Below, piece after piece: positions 7,089 to 13,008 of a stretch of 13,673 nucleotides of DNA. The stretch comes from CAYFJO01 sp964343305 (GTDB lineage: Bacteria > Planctomycetota > Planctomycetia > Pirellulales > Pirellulaceae), in contig CAYFJO010000286.1 in assembly GCA_964343305.1 (NCBI GenBank), forward strand, positions 1 to 13,673. The letters are read 5' to 3'. A model generated the notes under the pieces. That model ran no database searches. It was not told the DNA's origin and saw only the letters and a list, made by a program, of their open reading frames with translations. Position 1 is the first letter of the stretch. Each line of letters begins with the position of its first letter. Made by a program: the position numbers and the translations under genes.

Positions 7089-8264
7089 ATGAGCAAACGC
7101 AAGCGAGAAGACGAAGATGGCAGCCTCGATTCGCTGCTGGACACGATGACCAATGTCGTGGGCATTTTGGTGATCGTGCTGGTCGTCACGCAACTTGGCG
7201 TCGGCGACGCCGTAGATCGGATCTCCGAGAGCGAGTCGGTGGATCCTCAGAAGTTGGCCGAAGTCGAGCAAGAATTGGCGGCCGCAGCCCGTAGTCAGAA
7301 GCGAATGCAAGACCAACTGGATGATCTCAAGCCCGTCGATACGAGCGAGTTTGAAGAGCGCCTGGCGAAGGTGAACAAGGACGTCAAGCTGGAACAAACC
7401 AAGGTGGATTATTTAGAGAAACAGCAGGCTAGCGCTGCCAAAGTCACCGAGAGTCTTCAAAAACAGGCGGATCAAGTCCAGAAAAAAATCGACGCCAGCG
7501 AGAACGAGCGAAAACGGTTGCAAAAGGAAGTCACCGAGACGTTGGATCACATCGCCCGGATGGAAGCGATCCTCGCCAAGCAACCCGAAGTTGCACTCGC
7601 GCCCGACTCAACCATCACACTGCCGAACCCGCGCCCCGCGCCGCCGGGTGCTTCGTCGATCACTTTCCTTTGTGCCTACAACCGGGTTTACGAATTGACC
7701 GTCGGTGAACTGCAGAAGATTGCCCAAGAGCATGCCGCGAAGGTTGTGCGTGCGAAAGGTCTCGACGAAGACAAAGCGAAAGGCATCCCAAAAGAACCGC
7801 TGATCGACGCCTTCAAACGCGGTACGATTGGAAACGATCACTTCGCGATTGAATTGAAGGTGGTCGGACGAACGCCGCGGATCGCCTTGCACCCGCGCCG
7901 AGATGGCGGATTTGAATTGAAGTCGATCCAGCAACCGCTGTCGGCTTTTTCACGCCGCATGGTTTTGGCGGACAAGAGCAAATACTATGGCCGGTTTTTG
8001 GTCAAGTCTGACAGTTTCGAGGCCTACGTGGCGTCTCGCCGTGTTGCCACACAAAACAAGTTTCTGGCGGGCTGGGAACCGATCAATGCGGATTATGTTT
8101 ATGAAACATCGCTTGGAGGTCCCATTCGTGTCGGCCCGCCGCCACCACCGCCGAAGCCAAAACCACCCACGAAGCCACCAGTGAAACCAAACCCCAAACC
8201 GAATCCAAAACCGCCGCCCAAGCCACCTACGAAAAAGCCCAAGCCACCGAACGTGATTGATTAG
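7089..8264 (+). CDS. ExbD/TolR-like single-pass subunit with membrane Asp, coiled coil and Pro/Lys-rich C-terminal tail
   Basis: A 391-residue protein. Basic/acidic N-terminus (MSKRKREDEDG), one helix (about 16-38, LLDTMTNVVGILVIVLVV) with D18 at the ExbD proton-site position, coiled coil (about 50-165), a C-terminal domain (about 188-340) and a Pro/Lys tail (about 349-388). The helix aligns without gaps to the preceding subunit (S19 opposite D18, G26 opposite G25). The C-terminal domains also share features: FLCAYNRV against FVECANGSV, and FLVKSDSFEAYVASRRVA against FLVRHDGVSSWRTARAMA. The chosen start is ATG at 7089. An upstream GTG-type start at 6999 would encode the hairpin arm and is rejected. 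The tail recalls TonB's periplasm-spanning Pro/Lys segment but has no TonB C-terminal domain after it. It probably pairs with the channel as the proton-responsive B subunit. Confidence 0.8.
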   Translation: MSKRKREDEDGSLDSLLDTMTNVVGILVIVLVVTQLGVGDAVDRISESESVDPQKLAEVEQELAAAARSQKRMQDQLDDLKPVDTSEFEERLAKVNKDVKLEQTKVDYLEKQQASAAKVTESLQKQADQVQKKIDASENERKRLQKEVTETLDHIARMEAILAKQPEVALAPDSTITLPNPRPAPPGASSITFLCAYNRVYELTVGELQKIAQEHAAKVVRAKGLDEDKAKGIPKEPLIDAFKRGTIGNDHFAIELKVVGRTPRIALHPRRDGGFELKSIQQPLSAFSRRMVLADKSKYYGRFLVKSDSFEAYVASRRVATQNKFLAGWEPINADYVYETSLGGPIRVGPPPPPPKPKPPTKPPVKPNPKPNPKPPPKPPTKKPKPPNVID

Positions 8265-8266
8265 TT

Positions 8267-8358
8267 GGCATTTCAAAACTCACGTAGCACAGGCTGCCAG
8301 CCTGTTTTTCCACGGACTATTGCAGCCAAGCTGGCTGTGCTACGAGTTTTGAAATGCC
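8267..8358. terminator. Long hairpin filling the convergent intergenic gap, probable bidirectional terminator
   Basis: The left arm 8267-8292 and right arm 8335-8358 pair over 24 bp with a 2-base bulge (AC, 8282-8283). Inside are smaller inverted repeats (AGGCTGCCAGCCTG, 8291-8304; CAGCCAAGCTGGCTG, 8323-8337). It begins 2 bp after the stop of the ExbD-like gene and ends 2 bp before the stop of the convergent DHH gene. The arm base GGCATTTCAAAACTC/GAGTTTTGAAATGCC supplies A/T-rich flanks in both directions. It also resembles dispersed planctomycete repeats, so terminator function is inference. Confidence 0.65.
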
Positions 8359-8360
8359 TT

Positions 8361-9422
8361 CTAGAGATTCTCAACAATCTCGTGGCGGGCGATTAGCCGG
8401 GTACCGCGCCCGTGGGCGACGTTGCAGGCGGTCAGCCAGCGCGTTCGCAAGTCGGCCTGCAGATCTTCGCTGATCTTGGTGCCATGAGCGACGCCGCGGA
8501 TCTTGCCACCGGCTCGGTGACCGTGACCGCCGCCACCGCCAAGTCCTTCCAACGTGGTTTGCAGAAGCTTCGCCGCGTCGCCGGCGTCGCGGTCGGTGCG
8601 CACTGAGACCAGCAGGTCGTTTCCGATTGCCGCGCCACAAAGAACTCGGCGGATCGCTTCACAGCGCACTAACAGGTCGGCCACTTCGCCGACGATCTCC
8701 GCGCCGCTGGCTCGTGGCAACAAGCACAAGGCTGCGTCGTCGTAGACGAATGTGTTTTGCATGGCGAGGACCAGGTCGCCGTAGTAGTCGCGCGCGAGCG
8801 GGGCGCTTTCGATGTCGGCCAGCAGCGACGGTTCGGAGCGTTCGGTGAGCCAAGGGACGATCTTGCGGTCGAGTGCCGAGTAGTGCGTTTCGCTGCCACG
8901 AGTTTCCGTGCGGATGGCGTACGTCAGCGCGGTGGCGAGTTTCGCGCCGGGGTCGATTTGTTGCTCGCGCAGGTAGCTTGCGGCAATGGTGGCCGAGGCG
9001 GCGACGTCGGAGCGGATGTCGCAAAACGGCACGCCCGACTTACGTTGGCCGTTCAGGTGATGGTCGATCACGGCGACTGGGTAGACGTCGTCGCGGCTGA
9101 GCAGATGGTTGCTCGCTTCGAGCCCGCAATCGACCAGGATCGTGGCCGTGTGATCGCAGTCGCCAAGATCGTTGACCAACTCGATCGGTGGCTGAAGCAA
9201 TTCGACCATGTGGCGATTTTCGGCACGCACGATCGCGCCGCCACCGACCAGTCGCGCCGCACGGGCCAGCTTTTCTTCGATCAATGCGTGAATGGCCCAA
9301 CCGCTGGCGATCGCGTCCGGATCGGGATTATCGTGCATAACGATCAGCACTCGATCGTAATTTGACAACACGGCGAGCAGCCGGTCGGAGTGAGTGCGTG
9401 ATCTGGCTGACGTTCTGGGCAT
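8361..9422 (-). CDS. DHH/DHHA1 family phosphoesterase (NrnA-like)
   Basis: A 353-residue protein with both domains of the NrnA/c-di-AMP phosphodiesterase branch. The DHH domain shows HDNPDPDA (H30, D34, D36), VDCG (D98) and DHH (D120-H121-H122). The DHHA1 domain ends with GLGGGGGHGHRAGGKI (293-308), the substrate-binding Gly-rich motif. Relatives are Mn-dependent enzymes that degrade nanoRNA, 3'-phosphoadenosine 5'-phosphate or cyclic dinucleotides; the sequence does not choose among these. The fourth motif, usually an Asp in a T-D-T setting, reads R-T-E173-T here. The start is uncertain: ATG at 9422 places the first helix normally, while TTG at 9452, right after an in-frame stop, would add 10 residues. 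No clear Shine-Dalgarno is seen for either. It is the last gene of the minus-strand run, 123-153 bp after the M28 peptidase stop. Confidence 0.87.
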   Translation of the reverse strand: MPRTSARSRTHSDRLLAVLSNYDRVLIVMHDNPDPDAIASGWAIHALIEEKLARAARLVGGGAIVRAENRHMVELLQPPIELVNDLGDCDHTATILVDCGLEASNHLLSRDDVYPVAVIDHHLNGQRKSGVPFCDIRSDVAASATIAASYLREQQIDPGAKLATALTYAIRTETRGSETHYSALDRKIVPWLTERSEPSLLADIESAPLARDYYGDLVLAMQNTFVYDDAALCLLPRASGAEIVGEVADLLVRCEAIRRVLCGAAIGNDLLVSVRTDRDAGDAAKLLQTTLEGLGGGGGHGHRAGGKIRGVAHGTKISEDLQADLRTRWLTACNVAHGRGTRLIARHEIVENL

Positions 9423-9533
9423 GAGCGCGTGCGGTGTTATTTCGAACAACAATCAAACACCATTTCATCATAATGCGTCGTCGCGCTCGACGTAATGACC
9501 AAAGGCGGACGGAAAAACAATTTCCTCGTTAAA

Positions 9534-9552
9534 CCGCAGTGACGGCACTCGG
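9534..9552 (-). terminator. Weak hairpin downstream of the M28 peptidase gene
   Basis: On the minus strand CCGAGTG (9552-9546) can pair with CACTGCGG (9541-9534) with one bulged base, followed by TTTAA and, a little later, a run of five T. A modest intrinsic terminator is possible but the stem is short. Confidence 0.3.
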
Positions 9553-9575
9553 CCGCGTTGTGGCAAAAAGGGACA

Positions 9576-10649
9576 CTATTCGTTGACCAGCTCTTCGATC
9601 ACTGGCTTCAGCCCATCCACAACGCGAGCCATGCGGTCGAAATCCAACTTGTCGGGCGTATCTCGCGGATCGTGGTAGTAGGGATAACGAAACATAGCCG
9701 TGTCGGTAATCATGACGGCAGGATAGCCGTACTCCCAGAATGACCAGTGGTCGGAAAAGCCGACGCCCGTCATATCGCCGGGCAAGGCACCACCTTCAGA
9801 TGGAAATTCGGCGTGCCGGCGAAATGAGTCGACGATATTCAAAACCAATTGCCGCGAACCGACGTTGCCGACGACTGCGATGAAATTACCCTCGGATGGG
9901 TAAAATGGCGACAGAACGAAGGAAGGAAGTTCCTGACTGCCCGCATCGTCGTTATAGTACCCGATCGTCTCGAGACTGATCGCGGCAATGATGTTGTCTT
10001 CGAAGAACCGGCACTGCTTGGCATAAACCAACGAGCCCATGTTTTCGGTTTGAAACCACGGCGGCTCTTCCGTGCCAAACGTGACGAATCGCAAAGTTCG
10101 CTCGGGTCTTTTGTTGGCGAAGTGCCGGGCGAGTTCCAAGACAGCGGCCACTCCGCTGGCATTGTCGTTTGCTCCAGGTGTGCCTTTGACCGTGTCATGA
10201 TGAGCACCAATGACGACGATCTCCTTCGGACGCTTGCTGCCAACAATTTCCACCTCGATGTTGTGGGACGCATTGCCCAAGACTTTGTAGTCATGGGCCC
10301 GATGCTCATAGCCCGCGTCTCGAAACTCTAAAATGATGTACGTCTCGGCTTTACGAAGCCCCGGCTTGTTTCCAAAGTTGCGTTCGCCCGCAATGCTTTC
10401 TACGTGTTTGCGAAGCCGGTCGCGCAACCTGGTTTGACCGTCGTTCAATTCGGGCATTGGCCCGGCGTAACTTTCGCCCGGCATCGAGATCATGAAGTAC
10501 CAACACAGAAATAGCGGGATCACGATCAACAACAGGACGATCGACAACACAATTAGCCGACGGTGCGATCGAGGTTTCGGTGGATCTTGCTGCGTGGCTC
10601 CGGGTTGGTCAGTTGGCTCGACTTTCTCTTCCATTGGTTTGCTGCTCAT
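9576..10649 (-). CDS. Membrane-anchored M28 family zinc metallopeptidase
   Basis: A 357-residue protein. A polar cytoplasmic N-terminus of about 30 residues (many Pro, Gln and Glu) precedes one helix (about 32-54). A peptidase domain follows outside the cytoplasm. M28 signatures are complete: GAHHDT with H150 and D152, GANDNASG with bridging D162, the E194-E195 pair (catalytic base and ligand), E227 in SLETIGYY, and H326 in YYHDPRDTPDKLD near the C-terminus. M28 enzymes are two-zinc aminopeptidases or carboxypeptidases; specificity is not predictable here. The anchor is uncleaved by appearance (no A-x-A site after it), so the enzyme likely stays membrane-bound. The start ATG at 10649 is 34 bp below the LRR gene stop, so the two may be co-transcribed. 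M6 is an alternative start. Confidence 0.9.
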   Translation of the reverse strand: MSSKPMEEKVEPTDQPGATQQDPPKPRSHRRLIVLSIVLLLIVIPLFLCWYFMISMPGESYAGPMPELNDGQTRLRDRLRKHVESIAGERNFGNKPGLRKAETYIILEFRDAGYEHRAHDYKVLGNASHNIEVEIVGSKRPKEIVVIGAHHDTVKGTPGANDNASGVAAVLELARHFANKRPERTLRFVTFGTEEPPWFQTENMGSLVYAKQCRFFEDNIIAAISLETIGYYNDDAGSQELPSFVLSPFYPSEGNFIAVVGNVGSRQLVLNIVDSFRRHAEFPSEGGALPGDMTGVGFSDHWSFWEYGYPAVMITDTAMFRYPYYHDPRDTPDKLDFDRMARVVDGLKPVIEELVNE

Positions 10650-10683
10650 GGGACGGATTGGCGATCTGTCCTACCTGTGGGTG

Positions 10684-11091
10684 TTATCCGGTGAAAACAA
10701 TTCGTGTGCTCAGCATCGATTTGCGCATGGCACTGACTCCCTCGCGAGTGACGTTGGTTCCGTTGAGCAACAGAAGCTTCAGGGCGGGCAATGGTTGCAA
10801 AAGTGTAATTCCTTCGTCGGTGACAGCCGTGTTTTGTAAATCGGGCGTCGTGAGTATGGCAAGTCCAGTGAGGTACTTGAGGGAGTTATTTGTGGTGGCA
10901 GTCCCATCCAGGTAGAGTTCACGGAGGCGGGCGAGTTGGTGGAATTGGGCCAATTCCGCGTTACTCACGCGGTCTTTCACCGGCCTGAAGTCCTGTACGA
11001 GGATTCTTCCGTTTTTGTTCGACCGGAGCGTGGCACCAAGGTCACGCAAAGTGTCCGCGATGGCTTCGTGGAGCCTATCGACCGGACACAT
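10684..11091 (-). CDS. Short leucine-rich-repeat protein, possibly N-terminally truncated
   Basis: About 135 residues if begun at ATG 11091; TTG at 11127 with a weak AGGT ahead would add 12 residues of unconvincing sequence. The N-terminal part (PVDRLHEAIADTLRDLGATL) resembles the lead-in of planctomycete LRR proteins. It is followed by about three LRR units, such as LARLRELYLDGTATTNNSLKYL, then LQNTAVTDEGITLLQPL and LLLLNGTNVTREGVSAM. Such proteins usually start with a signal peptide and carry more repeats. Here no signal peptide is in frame, an in-frame TAA lies at 11163-11161, and one unit has lost the usual spacing (TTPDLQNT). It may be a small cytoplasmic protein or the remnant of a longer gene. 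Function unknown. Confidence 0.6.
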   Translation of the reverse strand: MCPVDRLHEAIADTLRDLGATLRSNKNGRILVQDFRPVKDRVSNAELAQFHQLARLRELYLDGTATTNNSLKYLTGLAILTTPDLQNTAVTDEGITLLQPLPALKLLLLNGTNVTREGVSAMRKSMLSTRIVFTG

Positions 11092-11247
11092 AGAGCACGA
11101 CCAAGTCCAACACGGTGTGTTTCGCAAATTGACCTGACCAAAATCAGAATGCCCTCGCAGTTAACAAAAGCTGCCGTGCGCAACGCATCGACACTCAAAA
11201 GGCATGCTGCACACACCCGACTGTTGCGGAATGACCAGAATCAGAAA

Positions 11248-11277
11248 GGGCCGGCACCGCTGTTGCAGTGCCGACCC
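11248..11277 (-). terminator. Intrinsic terminator downstream of the OmpH-like gene
   Basis: On the minus strand GGGTCGGCACTGC (11277-11265) pairs with GCGGTGCCGGCCC (11260-11248), 13 bp with two G-U pairs, across a 4-base loop, followed by CTTTCTGATTCT. On the plus strand the same stem is followed by ATTCTTTT, so it may work both ways. It lies 68 bp after the OmpH-like stop and separates it from the LRR gene. Confidence 0.75.
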
Positions 11278-11344
11278 ATTCTTTTAGCAGTCACGCCAAC
11301 TTCCACCATTTCACGGACGTTACGAGGACGCTTTTTTTGAACGG

Positions 11345-11923
11345 TTAGCGACTCGCGATTCCATCGAGTTGTTGTATTACCGCGTTTGTCAGATCCAACC
11401 TACGCTGCATGACAACGAACTGGTTGATTTTGTTCAGGATCACCGCGCGATCATCTGAATCGATCGGCGTGCTGTCGAATCGCAACACTAAACTGAGCTG
11501 ATGTTTGTCGGCCAAACCGTTGACGATCTGCAGCATCCGTTGATAGGTTTCGTAGTAAAGTTTGGCCTCGCGTTCGAGCATTTCCTTTCGCTTCAACTGA
11601 AGCTTGACGCGCAAATCGGATTGGCGTTGTGCGAGTTCCGCTTCGGCGCGTTTGAATTCCAGTGAACTCGAACTGTATTCTTCACTGACCTCCTTAGCGC
11701 GTTTCACGATTTCCTGTTGTTGTTGATTGATACTGCGTTCAAACTCCTTGGCTTCTGCTTTCAAGGAATCCATTTTCTTTGTGAACGTGGTGTGCTCTTT
11801 GAACACACGTGACACGTCGAGAACTGCGACGGCCGTGCCTCGGCTGGTTTGAGCCGTGGCGTTGGAGACCAACGTAATGACAGCGATTGCACAAACAGCG
11901 GTTTGTAGGAAAGAGGATTTCAA
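11345..11923 (-). CDS. OmpH/Skp-like periplasmic chaperone
   Basis: A 192-residue protein when started at TTG 11923. That start has a strong Shine-Dalgarno (AGGGAGGG; GGAGG 7 bases upstream) and opens directly into a signal peptide (MKSSFLQTAVCAIAVITLVS, then NATA) with a cleavage site after A24 (A-T-A before Q25). The longer frame to 12079 has no such features. The mature part begins TAVAVLDVSRVFKEH, a short beta strand typical of OmpH. A long charged coiled coil (about 45-135) follows, then LSLVLRFDSTPID, the returning strand, and a C-terminal helix. Skp/OmpH trimers hold unfolded outer-membrane proteins in the periplasm, which fits a diderm planctomycete. No bam or lpx genes lie next to it. 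Upstream, 258 bp separate it from the HisA-like gene, enough for its own promoter. Confidence 0.85.
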   Translation of the reverse strand: MKSSFLQTAVCAIAVITLVSNATAQTSRGTAVAVLDVSRVFKEHTTFTKKMDSLKAEAKEFERSINQQQQEIVKRAKEVSEEYSSSSLEFKRAEAELAQRQSDLRVKLQLKRKEMLEREAKLYYETYQRMLQIVNGLADKHQLSLVLRFDSTPIDSDDRAVILNKINQFVVMQRRLDLTNAVIQQLDGIASR

Positions 11924-11930
11924 TTTCAGC

Positions 11931-11935
11931 CCTCC
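11931..11935 (-). promoter_or_regulatory. Shine-Dalgarno that fixes a TTG start for the OmpH-like gene
   Basis: The minus strand reads GGAGG at 11935-11931, within AGGGAGGG, then a 7-base spacer and TTG at 11923-11921. This is the clearest ribosome binding site seen in the window, and it supports the TTG over upstream in-frame codons. Confidence 0.75.
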
Positions 11936-12181
11936 CTGGACGGATTTGAATTCGAGTGTTGAAGGTGAGGCGGGTTGGCCTTCTTGGCCGATGTCCGAAA
12001 CCGCATCTTCCGTGCCAACCGTTTGGTGTTTAGACGCTGGGCATGCTCTTATGGCGCAACTCCTTACATCACCCAACATTACGAGAATTGGGTTGAGAAA
12101 GCGTTGGACCTCGGCTGGACAGTTTGTGAAGGATTTTCAATTAGGATTGTAAAGCTTGGCCAGAGGATCGTTGGCGAAGTC
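11936..12181. other. Intergenic region upstream of the OmpH-like gene
   Basis: About 250 bp between the HisA-like stop and the OmpH-like ribosome binding site. Open frames here, including one on the plus strand running into the HisA-like gene, show no protein-like character. A short inverted repeat (ACCCAA near 12070, TTGGGT near 12090) is present. No convincing -35/-10 pair was seen, though an OmpH promoter is expected. Confidence 0.45.
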
Positions 12182-12925
12182 TCAAAGATTGCGCGTGCTA
12201 GCAACATCAATTTGCCCATGATGCAGAGCGGATGCGACCAACACATGATTGCAACCGGCATCCAGAAACCGATGCACGTCACTTATGTCGCGTACACCAC
12301 CGCCAGACGTCAATTGACCATTTGGATACGCCGAACGTATCTCGCGGCAAAGTGACTCGACGCTAGGCCCCTGCTCACTGCCGACGCTGGCGAGATCGAG
12401 AACGACGATCCGCGTGAAGCCAATCTCGACGGCCAGCGCTACAATCTCTAGCGGCGTGAACGCTTGCCATGCGGGTGAGTCGGTGAATGGTTGTCCGTGC
12501 TTGAGATCCAAACTGAACACGGCTTGGTCGCTGGTACCGATCGCATCAAACACAGCCGCCAACGCAACAGCATCTGCAATGGATTCCAGTCCCACGATGA
12601 TGCCTTCGAGTTGAACGCCTTGCGAATGTTCAAGAAGGGCTGTCACTTGATTCGAATCGGAGAGTCCGCTGTCGATCCAAATCCGCAGTCCCGATTGGCT
12701 GATCTCACGCAAGGCTTCCCAACAGGGCGGCTTGCCTTCGATGGCATCAAGATCCGCCACGTAAACAGATTCGAATCCAAATGTCCCGGCAAAACTACGT
12801 GCCACCTCGCGGGGCGACGAGCCTTTCGCCACAACACTTTGAATCGGACGATACTCGTTTCGCTGGCCCGCAACCCCGCGAACAACCGCTCCGTCCTTCA
12901 AGTCAATCACGGGAAGAATCGACAC
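12182..12925 (-). CDS. HisA/HisF-related TIM-barrel protein (COG1411-like)
   Basis: A 247-residue (beta/alpha)8 protein. LPVIDLKDGAVVRGVAG (4-20) carries D8, one of the HisA acid-base pair, and FSLDLKHG carries the second candidate (D140). SGGGVRD (207-213) and the following ASALHHG (231-237) match the two phosphate-binding loops. The segment GQRNEYRPIQSVVAKGSSP differs from true HisA, which reads more like Gly-Asp-Tyr at this point. It fits better the HisA-related group (COG1411) found in methanogens, methylotrophs and planctomycetes, often with tetrahydromethanopterin C1-transfer genes. No histidine genes are adjacent. The start is GTG at 12925 with only a weak GGA upstream; no better in-frame start exists. 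Its exact reaction is unknown. It lies 83 bp after the DPF-repeat gene with a terminator between. Confidence 0.82.
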   Translation of the reverse strand: MSILPVIDLKDGAVVRGVAGQRNEYRPIQSVVAKGSSPREVARSFAGTFGFESVYVADLDAIEGKPPCWEALREISQSGLRIWIDSGLSDSNQVTALLEHSQGVQLEGIIVGLESIADAVALAAVFDAIGTSDQAVFSLDLKHGQPFTDSPAWQAFTPLEIVALAVEIGFTRIVVLDLASVGSEQGPSVESLCREIRSAYPNGQLTSGGGVRDISDVHRFLDAGCNHVLVASALHHGQIDVASTRNL

Positions 12926-12944
12926 AGTTTCTCGTCCAAAAAGA

Positions 12945-12972
12945 AAGCCGCCACTCGTAAGAGTGACGGCTT
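12945..12972 (-). terminator. Intrinsic terminator after the DPF-repeat gene
   Basis: On the minus strand AAGCCGTCACTC (12972-12961) pairs with GAGTGGCGGCTT (12956-12945), 12 bp with one G-U, across a 4-base loop. It is followed at once by TCTTTTT (12944-12938). It lies 36 bp after the TAA of the repeat protein and only 12 bp before the GTG of the HisA-like gene. Confidence 0.88.
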
Positions 12973-13008
12973 GGTGTTGGTTTCAATCAAAAGCGATTAA
13001 TCAGCACA

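Noticed and set aside
4152..8264. Zorya-type defence system (ZorA/ZorB plus effectors)
   Set aside because: The channel and coiled-coil partner resemble ZorA/ZorB in outline, but there is no OmpA-like peptidoglycan domain visible and no helicase or nuclease gene nearby.
11924..12079. 52-residue N-terminal extension of the OmpH-like protein
   Set aside because: A strong Shine-Dalgarno and a clean signal peptide place the start at TTG 11923.
11975..12355. Plus-strand open frame opposite the HisA-like gene
   Set aside because: It overlaps the 3' end of a well-supported gene on the other strand and matches no known pattern.
12182..12925. True hisA of histidine biosynthesis
   Set aside because: The loop sequence differs from HisA and no his genes are adjacent; kept as HisA-related only.
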